Of a stretch of 58,027 bases of DNA, positions 35,993 through 47,677 are shown piece by piece (positions within the stretch are counted from its first letter, which is position 1; every line of letters begins with the position of its first letter). Both the position numbers and the translations under genes were made by a program. Source of the DNA: Natronospirales bacterium (lineage in GTDB: Bacteria; Pseudomonadota; Gammaproteobacteria; Natronospirales; JAIVGZ01); contig JAIVGZ010000002.1 in assembly GCA_020201335.1 (NCBI GenBank), positions 1,285 to 59,311 of the forward strand, given 5' to 3'. The notes under the pieces are model-generated. The model was not told the origin of the DNA. It did no database searches and saw nothing but the letters and a program-made list of their open reading frames with translations.

Positions 35993-37301
35993 TTGGTTTA
36001 ATTTGTAGCAACATTTCGGCCGCGGTGCGGCCGCTGCGGACCGCGCCTTCAAGTGTCGCGGGCAGGCCGGTCGCCGTCCAGTCGCCGGCGAGCACCAGGC
36101 CGGGGACCGCGGTCGCGGCAGCGGGGCGCAGCGCCTCGATACCGACCACCGCGTCGAAGGTTGCGCGCTTCTCGCGGATGACGCGCGCGTCACTGGCGGG
36201 GGGCAACTCGGGCACGCAGCGGCCGATTTCCTCCTGCACCAGCGAGATGAGTTCTTCATTCGACAACGCCATGTGGGGGCCGTCGGCGCTGATGACGGCG
36301 GCGATTACGCCGTCCTGCGCGCAGGTGCGGCGGTCCACCAGCCATTGCGTCGTGGTGCCGGTGAGGCCGAGCACCGGGAACGGTAGCGCGACTTCAGGTG
36401 GGTAGCGCAGGTACACGGTACAGATTGGTTGCGTGCCGATGCGTGCGTACGTGGCAGCGACGCTGGCGAGTGCCGGGATGCCTTCGATGAGGCGCGCGCA
36501 GGAATCAGGCGGCACTGCGACGACCACGCTGCGCACTTCGTACTCGCGCCGGCCGGTCGCTAACTTAAACCGTCGCCCGTCCGTCTCCAAGCCGGTAATC
36601 CGTTCGCCGAGGTGCACCGCAACGCCGCGGTCGTGCAGCCACGCGACGGCTGGCTGCGGCAGCGCGGCGCCAAGGTCGCACGCTGGCAGCATCAGGTCGG
36701 CGGCGCCACTGCACGCCGCATCAAAGGACTCTTTCAGCACGCGCACGAATAGCTGCGCCGACGCGCGGTCGGGCGCGGTGTTCAGCGTCGCGATGCAAAG
36801 CGGGTCCCACAGCAGCTTGATCGCACGCTCCGGCTGGCCGACCGCGCGCAGGAATTCGGATACGGAGATGTCGGTTGCCGGCGCATTCAGCAGCCGCGGC
36901 CAGTTGCGCGCCATCTTGAGCTTCTGGCCCGCAGACAATCCGCGCGCCGTGGCGAACGCGAACGCAAGGCCGACCTGGCCTGCGTCTTTCGGTGCGCGTA
37001 GCGACAGCAGTATGCCCGTGGCGTCGCGCTGCTGCAGCGTGAGCGCGATGCGTACGAATACGCGCTCCGGTGCAAGACCAATCGAGCGTGCGAGGTCCAG
37101 TACCGCCGTGTACGCCCCGATTGCAATGTGTTGGCCATTGTCGACCTCGATGCCAAGCGCCGGCGCGGTGCGCGCCCGCCCGCCGGGTTGCGGCGCCGCG
37201 TCGAACAGGATCGTCGGGATACCGCGCTCGACCAGCGAGACCGCTGCGGCGATGCCGGCCCAACCCGCGCCGATAACGGCAACTCGGCCGGAATCGGTCA
37301 T
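35973..37301 (-). CDS. hpnE: Hydroxysqualene dehydroxylase
   Basis: FAD-dependent amine-oxidase-fold enzyme that reduces hydroxysqualene to squalene. Dinucleotide motif VAVIGAGWAGIAAAVSL at the N-terminus, GGRART after it, and the C-terminal FAD motif LVLAGDWTATGLPATLEGAVRSG. About 442 residues. ATG at 37301 overlaps the hpnD stop (ATGA). Last gene of hpnC-hpnD-hpnE. Its final codons lie in a copy of the hairpin repeat. Confidence 0.93.
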   Translation of the reverse strand: MTDSGRVAVIGAGWAGIAAAVSLVERGIPTILFDAAPQPGGRARTAPALGIEVDNGQHIAIGAYTAVLDLARSIGLAPERVFVRIALTLQQRDATGILLSLRAPKDAGQVGLAFAFATARGLSAGQKLKMARNWPRLLNAPATDISVSEFLRAVGQPERAIKLLWDPLCIATLNTAPDRASAQLFVRVLKESFDAACSGAADLMLPACDLGAALPQPAVAWLHDRGVAVHLGERITGLETDGRRFKLATGRREYEVRSVVVAVPPDSCARLIEGIPALASVAATYARIGTQPICTVYLRYPPEVALPFPVLGLTGTTTQWLVDRRTCAQDGVIAAVISADGPHMALSNEELISLVQEEIGRCVPELPPASDARVIREKRATFDAVVGIEALRPAAATAVPGLVLAGDWTATGLPATLEGAVRSGRTAAEMLLQIKPTVGADL

Positions 37302-38179
37302 CCGCGCAACGCGCGCCGGTGCCGGCGTTCCTCGGTGCTCGCGGTGCGCCACGCGAGCCAGAGCTTGTGCAGCGGGTTCAGCGACACGCGCCGTTCGAGT
37401 ACGTGAAAACCATCGCGCTCGAGCCGGTCAAGCAGGCGCTCGTATATCGCCGCCATCATCAGGCCGCTGCGCTGTCGGTAGCGGTCGCCGTCGGGCAATG
37501 CCGCATAAGCTTTGCGGTAAAAGCCGCGCGCACGCTCCGCGTACTCTTTCAGTACGGCGGCCAGCGCCGGCGAGGTGGTGTCTGCAGTCAATTCGTCAGC
37601 ACCGACGCCGTGGCGTGCGAGGTCCTCGCGCGCGAGGTACACACGCCCGCGCTGGGCGTCCTCGCCGACATCACGAATGATATTGGTCAGCTGGAACGCG
37701 ATGCCGAGCTCCTGCGCGTAGCGCTCAGTGCCGCGGTCGTCATAGCCGAAGATCGCCGCGGACAGCAGCCCGACGACGCCCGCAGCGCGCCAGCAGTAAA
37801 GCTGCAGCTCGCTGAAGGTCTCGTAGCCGTCATGGTCGAGGTCCATCTGCATGCCGTCGAGGATTTCGTGGAAGTATTCCGGTTGCAGGTCCACGCGCTC
37901 GCGGACCTCGGCCAGCGCGCGCGTAACAGGGTGCTGCGGCGCGCCGGCAAACAGGCGGTCGACCTCGCTCCGCCACCAGTCAAGCTTCGCGCGGGCGACT
38001 TCTTCTTCGCGTACGTTGTCGACGACGTCGTCAACCTCGCGGCAGAACGCATACAGCGCGGTAATCCCGGCACGCTCACGCGCCGGCAGGAACTGGAAGG
38101 CGTGGTAGAAGCTCGAACGGCTGGTGGCCGTCTTCTCCTGACAATACTGTTCCGGTGTCATTGCGCTCAATCCTGTCAT
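37298..38179 (-). CDS. hpnD: Presqualene diphosphate synthase
   Basis: Condenses two farnesyl diphosphates to presqualene diphosphate. The two Asp-rich motifs are YAFCREVDDVVDN and QLTNIIRDVGEDAQRGRVYL. Homologous to phytoene/squalene synthases. The ATG at 38179 overlaps the hpnC stop; a second ATG at 38161 is also possible. Ends by overlapping hpnE. Together with HpnC and HpnE it replaces a eukaryotic-type squalene synthase. Confidence 0.93.
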   Translation of the reverse strand: MTGLSAMTPEQYCQEKTATSRSSFYHAFQFLPARERAGITALYAFCREVDDVVDNVREEEVARAKLDWWRSEVDRLFAGAPQHPVTRALAEVRERVDLQPEYFHEILDGMQMDLDHDGYETFSELQLYCWRAAGVVGLLSAAIFGYDDRGTERYAQELGIAFQLTNIIRDVGEDAQRGRVYLAREDLARHGVGADELTADTTSPALAAVLKEYAERARGFYRKAYAALPDGDRYRQRSGLMMAAIYERLLDRLERDGFHVLERRVSLNPLHKLWLAWRTASTEERRHRRALRG

Positions 38180-39048
38180 GCGCCCGGCACCGCGCGCAAC
38201 GCGCGCCACAGCAATAGCGGCCAATCGGACGAATGCAGGCGCGGTCGCGCGAACGGGTCGCCGGCCGCGGCGTCGAGTTTCTCCAGGATGCGCAGGCCGC
38301 CTTGCACGACGACCGCGATCTCAAGCCGCATGCGTCCACGCAGGCGGCCGGTCAGCGCGGCGCCATCGCGCATCATCCGGCGCGTGCGGTCGCACTGGAA
38401 CGCCATCAGGTCGACCAGCGCCGGCGTCACGCGGTGCTCGCGTAGTTGCTCGACCGTGACGCCGTAGCGCGCCATCTCGTCCTCAGGCAGGTAGATACGG
38501 TCGTTCTCGTCGACGTCCTGGCCGAGGTCCTGCCAGAAATTCGTCAGCTGCAGCGCGGTACAGATGTAGTCGGAGTCGGCAAGGTTCTCCGGCGTCGCTG
38601 AGCCATCGAGGTGCAACAGCAGGCGCCCGACCGGGTTTGCAGAATGGCGGCAGTAGTGCAGCACCGCGTCGAAGTCGGCCCACCGACGCTGGCGCACATC
38701 CATGCGGAAGGCTTCAACGAGGTCGTGCAGCAACTGCGGCGGCAGCGCGTGGCGTACCAGTACGTCGGCGAGCGCGATGAACACCGGCTGGTCGGGCGGG
38801 TTGCCGGCAGCCGCGGCGTCGAGCATCGCCGCCCAGCGGTCGAGCGCATCGAGTCGCGCTGCGGGCGGCGCGTCGCCTTCGTCGGCGAGGTCGTCGGCGC
38901 CGCGCGCAAAACCGTAGATCACCGAAACCGGTGCGCGCAACTCGGGCGCGAGCAGCCGCGATGCGACCGGGAAGTTCTCGTAATGCTTGCGGGCGAGCTC
39001 GGCGCAGTGCGCGTAAGCGGCCGCGAGCTCATCCCGCGCCGGGTTCAT
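38176..39048 (-). CDS. hpnC: Hydroxysqualene synthase
   Basis: Squalene/phytoene synthase family member that turns presqualene diphosphate into hydroxysqualene. Motifs GFARGADDLADEGD and LQLTNFWQDLGQDV hold the two Asp-rich regions. 290 residues. Distinguished from HpnD by the shorter N-terminus (HCAELARKHYENFPVASRLL) typical of HpnC. Its ATG (39048) overlaps the end of the rmuC reading frame. First gene of hpnCDE. Confidence 0.93.
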   Translation of the reverse strand: MNPARDELAAAYAHCAELARKHYENFPVASRLLAPELRAPVSVIYGFARGADDLADEGDAPPAARLDALDRWAAMLDAAAAGNPPDQPVFIALADVLVRHALPPQLLHDLVEAFRMDVRQRRWADFDAVLHYCRHSANPVGRLLLHLDGSATPENLADSDYICTALQLTNFWQDLGQDVDENDRIYLPEDEMARYGVTVEQLREHRVTPALVDLMAFQCDRTRRMMRDGAALTGRLRGRMRLEIAVVVQGGLRILEKLDAAAGDPFARPRLHSSDWPLLLWRALRAVPGA

Positions 39049-40040
39049 CGTCGCCCGCCGAGGTGACGTCGCGCGGCAGTTTTTCGATTGGGTCGAGCTG
39101 CGGGATGTCCTTGCCGGAGCGCACGCCCATCTCGGGGAAGCGGCGGGCGCCCGGAATCACCTGGCGCTCGAACGAGCCGACCGCTTTGTTGTAGGTCTCG
39201 ACGCTGCTGCCCAGCGAGCGGCCGAGCTTGTCGAGGTGCTCGGCGAAGGAGCGCCGGCTCCAGGAACTGCTCACCGGGCAGGAACATCACGACGAAGTCC
39301 GGGCTCTGTTTGAACTGGCTCCAGTACGCCTTCGCCGACAGCTTCTGCACCTGGTCACGGATGTGGCGTACATGGCGCAAGAGGTGTGCGTCGCGCGACG
39401 CGTCGTCCGGGGCTTCCAGCGCGTCGAGGTATGCGCTGATCGGCGTCTTTGCGTCGATCACGAGCTGCCGGTCGTCCGGCATCTTCACGATCATGTCGGG
39501 CCGCATGCCGTCGGCGGTCGTCTCCTGCTCGGTGAAGTCGCAATGCTCGATCATCCCGGCGAGCTCGGCCAAGCGCCGCAACGACATCTCGCCGTAGCGG
39601 CCACGCACCTCGGGCTTGCGTAGCGCGTTCACGAGGTTGCGCGTCTCGGTCTGCAGCGACTGCTGCGTCTCCTGCATGTTCTGCAGGTACTGGCTGATTG
39701 AGCCGTGCGTTTGCCGACGCTCTTTTTCGAGCGCCTCAATCTGCTCGCTGGTGCGCTTCAGCGCATCGCCGATCGGCTTGACCAGCGTCTCGATCGACTT
39801 CTCCTTCTGCTCGAGCTCGCTGCGCGCCTGGTGCTGGAATTTCTTCAAGTTCTCTTCGGCGAGGCGCAGGAACTGTTCATTATTGCTGTTCAGCGTCTCG
39901 GCGGCGAGCGCGCGGAAGGTGTCGCGCATGGCATCGCCACCCGCGGCCTGAGTGCGTTGCTGGCGCTGCAGCAGCATCCAGACCAGCGCAGCGCCGACGG
40001 CGATGCCGACGGCCATTGCGACGAGCAGCCAGCCGTTCAT
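39029..40040 (-). pseudogene. rmuC: DNA recombination protein RmuC, internal deletion and frameshift
   Basis: N-terminal membrane helix (MNGWLLVAMAVGIAVGAAL), a coiled coil, and the conserved RGRYGEMSLRRLAELAGM, RPDMIVKMPDDRQLVIDAKTP and DFVVMFLPGEQFL blocks all read in one frame from 40040. After GEQFL the frame breaks: the expected C-terminal FAEHLDKLGRSL ... YNKAVGSFERQV continues in another frame to 39029. About 60 residues that normally lie between (the ATPTTLIALLRAVAYGWRQ block) are absent. So roughly 180 bases are missing and the frame is shifted at about 39248-39262. The first frame runs on to 39045 with an unrelated tail. RmuC is thought to limit DNA inversions; this copy is probably inactive unless the gap is an assembly error. 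Confidence 0.85.
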
Positions 40041-40717
40041 GCGCGCAGCTCCTTGCTGCGGCCGAGCGTATCCAGCCAGGCGGTAAGGTCGGCAGGCGCG
40101 TCCAATAGCGCGTCGGCGCCCCAATCGTGCGGCCGGTCTTCAGGGCCGATGTAGCCGAACAGCGCAATCGCAGTCCTGAGGCCCGCGGCACGGCCCGCCT
40201 GGACGTCGCGCTCGGCGTCGCCGACGTACACCGCAGCGGCCGGAGTCGTGCCGGCAATCTCGCAGCCGCGCAGGATCGGCGCAGGATGCGGCTTTGAATA
40301 AGGCGTCGTATCGCCGCTCACCGCACACGCAGCACGGTCTGTCAGCCTCAATGCGCCCAGCAAAGGGTCGGTCAGCCACGCCGGCTTGTTCGTGACGACA
40401 CCCCAGCGGAGGCCGTCGGCCTCGAGCGTGTCCAGCACCTCGGCCCAGCCGTCGAACAGCCGCGTGTGCTGCGCGATGTTGCCGGCATAGAGGTCGAGGA
40501 AGCGTGCGCGCATGGCGTCGAATTCGGCGCCGGGCTGCAAGTCCGGGTAGCCGCAGCGCATGATCGCGGTTGCGCCGTGCGACACGCAGTCGCGCAGCGC
40601 GCGGTAGGGGACCGGCGCGTGGCCCTGTTCTGCACGTAGCGCGTTGAACGCGTGCGCGATGTCCTGGCCGGTGTCGAGCAGCGTGCCATCGAGGTCGAAG
40701 AGCACCGTATCGATCAT
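40037..40717 (-). CDS. gph: Phosphoglycolate phosphatase (HAD family)
   Basis: HAD hydrolase with motif I FDLDGTLLDT, motif II VVTNKP, the lysine in PYSKPHPAPIL and motif IV YVGDAERDVQAGRAAG. Removes phosphate from 2-phosphoglycolate formed during DNA repair; other HAD phosphatases look similar, but the ubiG neighbourhood supports Gph. ATG at 40717 overlaps the ubiG stop; the stop overlaps rmuC. 226 residues. Confidence 0.9.
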   Translation of the reverse strand: MIDTVLFDLDGTLLDTGQDIAHAFNALRAEQGHAPVPYRALRDCVSHGATAIMRCGYPDLQPGAEFDAMRARFLDLYAGNIAQHTRLFDGWAEVLDTLEADGLRWGVVTNKPAWLTDPLLGALRLTDRAACAVSGDTTPYSKPHPAPILRGCEIAGTTPAAAVYVGDAERDVQAGRAAGLRTAIALFGYIGPEDRPHDWGADALLDAPADLTAWLDTLGRSKELRA

Positions 40718-41415
40718 CGTTCGAACCACGCGAGGTAATTAATCGAGACGCCGCCGGCGACTTCGGCGGTGCGCGAGAACGGGTCGTAGCGCAGCCCGGA
40801 CACATCGGCGATGCGCAGGCCGGCCGCGCGCGCATGCGCGTCGAGCTCGGAAGGGCGGATAAAGCGCGACCAGTCGTGCGTGCCGCGCGGTAGCAGCTCG
40901 AGAATGTATTCAGCGGCAACCACGCCCAGCGCCCACGCAGCGGGTGTCCGGTTCAGCGTTGAAAAACAGATTGCACCGCCAGGACGTACCAGCGCAGCGC
41001 ATGCCGCAACCACCGAAGCCGGTTCCGGCACGTGCTCGAGCAATTCAAGGCAGGTGACGAGGTCGTACGCGCCGGGGTGCTTCGCCGCGTGCGCCTCAGC
41101 GGTTTCGCATTCGTAGGCGACCGTGAGGCCCGATTCGAGCAGGTGCAGCTTCGCGACCTCTACCGCGCGCTCGCTTGCATCGATGCCAGTAACGACAGCG
41201 CCGCGTTCCGCCAGTGCTTCGCTCAGCAGCCCGCCGCCGCAGCCGATATCGAGCACGCGTGCACCAGGCAGTTCGCAGCGTGCAGCAATGTATCCGACGC
41301 GCGCCGGGTTCAGGTCGTGCAGCGTGCGCAACTCGCCGTCGGGGTCCCACCAGCGCGCGGCGAGGTCGCCGAAACGCGCAACCTCGCGCGGGTCTACATT
41401 GGCGTCGGATCTCAA
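40714..41415 (-). CDS. ubiG: Ubiquinone biosynthesis O-methyltransferase
   Basis: SAM-dependent methyltransferase acting at two O-methylation steps of ubiquinone synthesis. Typical FGDLAARWWDPDGELRTLHDLNPAR start, SAM motif VLDIGCGGGLLSEALA and the CLELLEHVPEP segment. The start is TTG at 41415, sharing bases with the stop of the upstream amidohydrolase (TTGA), and its stop overlaps the gph start. 233 residues. Confidence 0.95.
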   Translation of the reverse strand: MRSDANVDPREVARFGDLAARWWDPDGELRTLHDLNPARVGYIAARCELPGARVLDIGCGGGLLSEALAERGAVVTGIDASERAVEVAKLHLLESGLTVAYECETAEAHAAKHPGAYDLVTCLELLEHVPEPASVVAACAALVRPGGAICFSTLNRTPAAWALGVVAAEYILELLPRGTHDWSRFIRPSELDAHARAAGLRIADVSGLRYDPFSRTAEVAGGVSINYLAWFER

Positions 41416-42749
41416 GCGACCGCCTCGGCGCGGCGTGCGCTAATTTTCTGAGCCCAGGCGCGAGCGTTGGCGCGCACCTCGGCATCGTCGAGCGTGGTTA
41501 GCGCGCCGTCTGCGAGCAGCCTGCGCCCCGCGACCCAGACGTCGGTGATTTGTTCGCGCGTGGCCGCGTAAACGAGCGCGTGTACCGGGTCGTACACCGG
41601 CGTGGTCGCCGCGCGGTCGAGGTCCACGGCGATGAAGTCCGCCTGCTTGCCGGCTTCGAGAGAGCCGATCTCACTGGTGAGGCAGAGCGCCTGTGCGCCA
41701 GCAAGCGTTGCCATCCGCAACGCCGCGTGCGCAGACAGCGCCGACGCGTCACCGGCGACGCCCTTCGCGAGCAGCGACGCCGTGCGCATTTCGTCGAGCA
41801 GGTCGAGGTCGTTGTTCGAGCCGGCACCATCTGTACCGAGTGCGACGTTTACGCCGGCGGCGAGCAGGCGTGCGACCGGGCAGAAGCCGCTCGCAAGTTT
41901 CAGGTTCGACTGTGGGCAATGGACGACGCCCGCACCGCTGTCGGCGAGCGCGGCAATGTCTGCGTCGTCGAGCTGCGTCGCGTGTACCGCCGAGAACGAC
42001 GGGTTCAGCAGGCCCAGCCGCGCGAGGCGGGCTAGCGGGCGTTCGCCGGACGCCGCCAGCGCGGTAGCAAGCTCGTCCGCGGTCTCATGCACGTGCATTT
42101 GCACCGGCAAATCGAGTTCGTTCGCGAGGACCCGGACCCGCGTCAGCGCATCATCGCCGACGGTGTAGGGGGAATGCGGCGCGAACACAAAACCGACCAG
42201 CGGGTCGTGTTTCCAAGCGTCCCGGACCGCGAGCCCTTTTTCCAGGTATTCGTCGAGCGACCTGGCCCACGGCGTAGGGAAGTCGATCACGATCACGCCG
42301 AGCTGCGCACGTATACCTGCTTCGCTGCACGCGGCGGCTGCCTGGTCGGCGAAGAAGTACTGGTCGGCAAAGCAGGTGGTGCCGCTGCGCAGCATCTCGG
42401 CAATCGCGAGCCGCGTGCCGTCGCGCACGAAACCAGGCGCGCCCGCGAATGCGCCTTCGGCCGGCCAGACGTGCTCGCGCAGCCAAATCTCGAGCGGGTA
42501 GTCATCGGCGTAGCCGCGCAGCAGCGTCATCGCCGCGTGCGTGTGCGCATTGACCAAGCCCGGGATAAGCAAGTGGCGGGGCAGCGCGATGCGCTCGGCG
42601 TCGGGGTAGCGCGAGCGCGCGACCGGCACCGGGAGCAGCGCAACGATGCGGTCACCGGCCGTGACCAGCGCGTGGCCTTCGAGCACTTCGCCGACCGGTT
42701 CAACCGGCACGATCCAGCGCGCTTCGTACAGTTTTTCAGCAGTCGGCAT
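41412..42749 (-). CDS. TRZ/ATZ amidohydrolase (SAH/methylthioadenosine deaminase type)
   Basis: Metal-dependent amidohydrolase with the HTHAAMTLLRG motif, the metal-binding HVHE, a later His in AVHATQL and the metal Asp in LGTDGAGSNNDLDL. Homologues act as S-adenosylhomocysteine and 5'-methylthioadenosine deaminases (MtaD) and as triazine hydrolases; the sequence fits the MtaD group. First gene of the minus-strand run with ubiG and gph. It diverges from gyrA over 100 bases. Confidence 0.87.
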   Translation of the reverse strand: MPTAEKLYEARWIVPVEPVGEVLEGHALVTAGDRIVALLPVPVARSRYPDAERIALPRHLLIPGLVNAHTHAAMTLLRGYADDYPLEIWLREHVWPAEGAFAGAPGFVRDGTRLAIAEMLRSGTTCFADQYFFADQAAAACSEAGIRAQLGVIVIDFPTPWARSLDEYLEKGLAVRDAWKHDPLVGFVFAPHSPYTVGDDALTRVRVLANELDLPVQMHVHETADELATALAASGERPLARLARLGLLNPSFSAVHATQLDDADIAALADSGAGVVHCPQSNLKLASGFCPVARLLAAGVNVALGTDGAGSNNDLDLLDEMRTASLLAKGVAGDASALSAHAALRMATLAGAQALCLTSEIGSLEAGKQADFIAVDLDRAATTPVYDPVHALVYAATREQITDVWVAGRRLLADGALTTLDDAEVRANARAWAQKISARRAEAVA

Positions 42750-42794
42750 CTGCGCAAAATGATACCAGACGGAGTGCCGTAAAACCGGCCTCTG

Positions 42795-42803
42795 TGGTAG
42801 AAT
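42795..42803 (+). promoter_or_regulatory. Possible extended -10 element for gyrA
   Basis: TGG followed by TAGAAT (42798-42803) forms an extended -10 box (TGn-TANAAT) about 46 bases before the gyrA ATG in the mtaD-gyrA divergent gap. No convincing -35 hexamer is seen at 17-18 bases upstream. The gap holds no other feature. Low certainty. Confidence 0.35.
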
Positions 42804-42849
42804 TCAGCGGTCCGAAACCCCGCTTGAAACACAAGGAACCATCCTGCAG

Positions 42850-45391
<2,542 letters not shown>

Positions 45392-45402
<11 letters not shown>

Positions 45403-46492
45403 GCGGCTGGATGGGCGCGCTTGGAACTTCAGCGCAGGTCCTTCCGCATTGGCAGACGCCGTGCTGGAGCGTGCGCGCGACGAGCTGACCAACTGGCACG
45501 GACGCGGGCTCGCGGTGATGGAGATGTCGCACCGCAGCGAAGAGTTCGTCGGCATCGCAAACCGCGCCGAGCGCGACCTGCGTGAGCTGATGGGCATCCC
45601 CGACGAGTACGCGGTGTTGTTTTTGCAGGGTGGCGCGACGCTGCAATTCGCGATGGCGCCGCTGAACCTGCTGCGTGGCAACGACGCCGCCGACTACTTC
45701 CGTACCGGGCTCTGGTCGGAGAAGGCTGTCGCCGAAGCCCGGCGCCTGTGCCGCGTGAACCTCGCGGTCGACACGAAGGGCGACGGTTACCGCAGCATAC
45801 CGGCGCCGTCCGAGTGGCGGCTCGACCCGGGCGCCGCGTTCGTGCACTACACCAGCAACGAGACGATCCACGGCGTCCAGTTCCGCGACGTGCCCGAATG
45901 TGGCGACCGGCCGCTGGTCTGCGACATGTCGTCGGACATCCTGTCGCGCCCGGTCGACGTATCGCGCTTCGCAATCATTTACGCCGGCGCCCAGAAGAAC
46001 ATTGGGCCGGCGGGCATCGCGGTCGTCATCGTCCGGCGAGACCTTATCGGTGGCGCAGCTGCCGATATCCCTTCGATGCTCGATTACGCAATACACGAGA
46101 AAGCCGACTCGATGTTCAATACGCCGCCGACGCTCGCCTGGTATTTCGCCGGGCTCACTTTCGAATGGTTGAAAGGCGAGGGTGGTGTCTCTGCGCTTTC
46201 CGAACGCAACGCGCGCAAGGCGAAACTGCTATACGACGCGATTGACGCTTCCGATTTCTACGCAAACCCCGTCGCGCCGGCCGACCGCTCGCAGATGAAT
46301 GTACCGTTCACGCTCGCGGATGCCTCGCTCGAGTCGCGCTTCCTTTCAGAAGCAGAGGCGGCGGGTTTGCTGAACCTCGCCGGACACCGTGCAGTGGGTG
46401 GGATGCGAGCAAGCATCTACAACGCGATGCCGCTCGAGGGCGTACAGGCGCTGGTGGATTTCATGAAAGATTTTGAAAGACAAAATGGCTGA
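45392..46492 (+). CDS. serC: Phosphoserine aminotransferase
   Basis: PLP enzyme converting 3-phosphohydroxypyruvate to phosphoserine and serving pyridoxal synthesis. [17 protein letters not shown] start, MEMSHRS, and the PLP lysine K202 in [12 protein letters not shown]. 366 residues. GTG start at 45392 overlaps the gyrA stop by 11 bases. The next gene, serA, supplies its substrate. Confidence 0.96.
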
Positions 46493-46495
46493 TCC

Positions 46496-47677
46496 ATGTT
46501 CTCAGTCTTAACCCTAAACAACATCGCCCGCACCGGCCTCGACCGGTTTCCGCGGGACCGCTACCTTGTCGGTCCGGACATCCCTGAGCCGGACGCTGTG
46601 ATGCTGCGCTCGGCGGATCTGCATGGACGCGTGCTTCCCGATTCGGTGAAGGCGGTGGGGCGGGCCGGCTCGGGCGTCAACAACATCCCTGTCGCGGAGC
46701 TGACCGCGCGAGGCATCCCGGTCTTCAATGCGCCCGGCGCCAACGCGAACGCAGTGAAAGAACTGGTGCTCGCGGGCATGCTGATTGCCGCGCGCAACCT
46801 CGCCGAAGCGTGGTCGTTCGCGCGTGGGCTTGAGGGCGACGCAGAGGCAGTGAACCAGCTCGCTGAACAGGGCAAGAAGCAGTTTGCCGGCTTCGAGCTG
46901 CCGCGCCGCACGCTCGGCGTGGTCGGGCTCGGCGCAATCGGCGTCGAGGTCTGCAACGCCGCGCAGGCGCTCGGCATGAAGGTAATCGGCTTCGACCCGC
47001 AGCTGACGGTGCAGCGCGCATGGCAGCTGTCTGCGTCGGTACAGCAGGCGCTCAGCCTTGACGACCTCGTCGCGAACTCGGATTTCGTCACCTTCCATGT
47101 ACCGCTGAACGAGCACACGCGCGGTCTGTTGAACGAGGCGCGCGTGCGGTTGCTGCGTACCGGCGCGGTGGTGCTGAACCTCGCACGGTCGGGCATCGTC
47201 GACGACGACGCGTTGCTTGAGGTGCTGGACGCGGGCCGGGTGCACGCGTACGTCACCGATTTCCCGAGCCCGCGTTTCGCCGCCCACCCGCGCGTGATCG
47301 CGTTCCCGCACCTCGGCGCATCGACCGCGGAGGCCGAAGAAAACTGCGCGGTACAGGTCGCCGATACGCTGCGTGACTTTCTCGAGCAGGGCAACATCCG
47401 CTACTCGGTGAACTTCCCCGAGGCGGTGCTGCCGCCGGTGCCGGGCGGCGCGCGCGTCGTGATCGCGAACCGGAATGTTCCGAACATGGTTGGCCAGATC
47501 ACGACCGCCGTCGCGAAACGCGACCACAACATCATCGACATGCTGAACCGTTCGCGCGGCGACCACGCATGGACGGTGCTGGACCTCGAGGGGCTGGTGT
47601 CCGCAGAAACGCTCGCGATGATCCGGGATATCGATGGCGTGTTGAGCGCGAGGGTAATCGGCAATGAAGCGTCCTGA
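46496..47677 (+). CDS. serA: D-3-phosphoglycerate dehydrogenase
   Basis: First step of serine synthesis, oxidising 3-phosphoglycerate with NAD+. NAD motif VVGLGAIGVEV, conserved GRAGSGVNNIPV and AYVTDFPSPRF and HLGASTAEAEENCA. C-terminal ACT domain (about residues 318-393: VVIANRNVPNMVGQITTAVAKRDHNI) suggests feedback control by serine. 393 residues. It starts three bases after serC and overlaps hisC by 14 bases. In many gammaproteobacteria pheA stands between serC and hisC at this position; here serA is there and pheA is absent from the window. Confidence 0.95.
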   Translation: MFSVLTLNNIARTGLDRFPRDRYLVGPDIPEPDAVMLRSADLHGRVLPDSVKAVGRAGSGVNNIPVAELTARGIPVFNAPGANANAVKELVLAGMLIAARNLAEAWSFARGLEGDAEAVNQLAEQGKKQFAGFELPRRTLGVVGLGAIGVEVCNAAQALGMKVIGFDPQLTVQRAWQLSASVQQALSLDDLVANSDFVTFHVPLNEHTRGLLNEARVRLLRTGAVVLNLARSGIVDDDALLEVLDAGRVHAYVTDFPSPRFAAHPRVIAFPHLGASTAEAEENCAVQVADTLRDFLEQGNIRYSVNFPEAVLPPVPGGARVVIANRNVPNMVGQITTAVAKRDHNIIDMLNRSRGDHAWTVLDLEGLVSAETLAMIRDIDGVLSARVIGNEAS

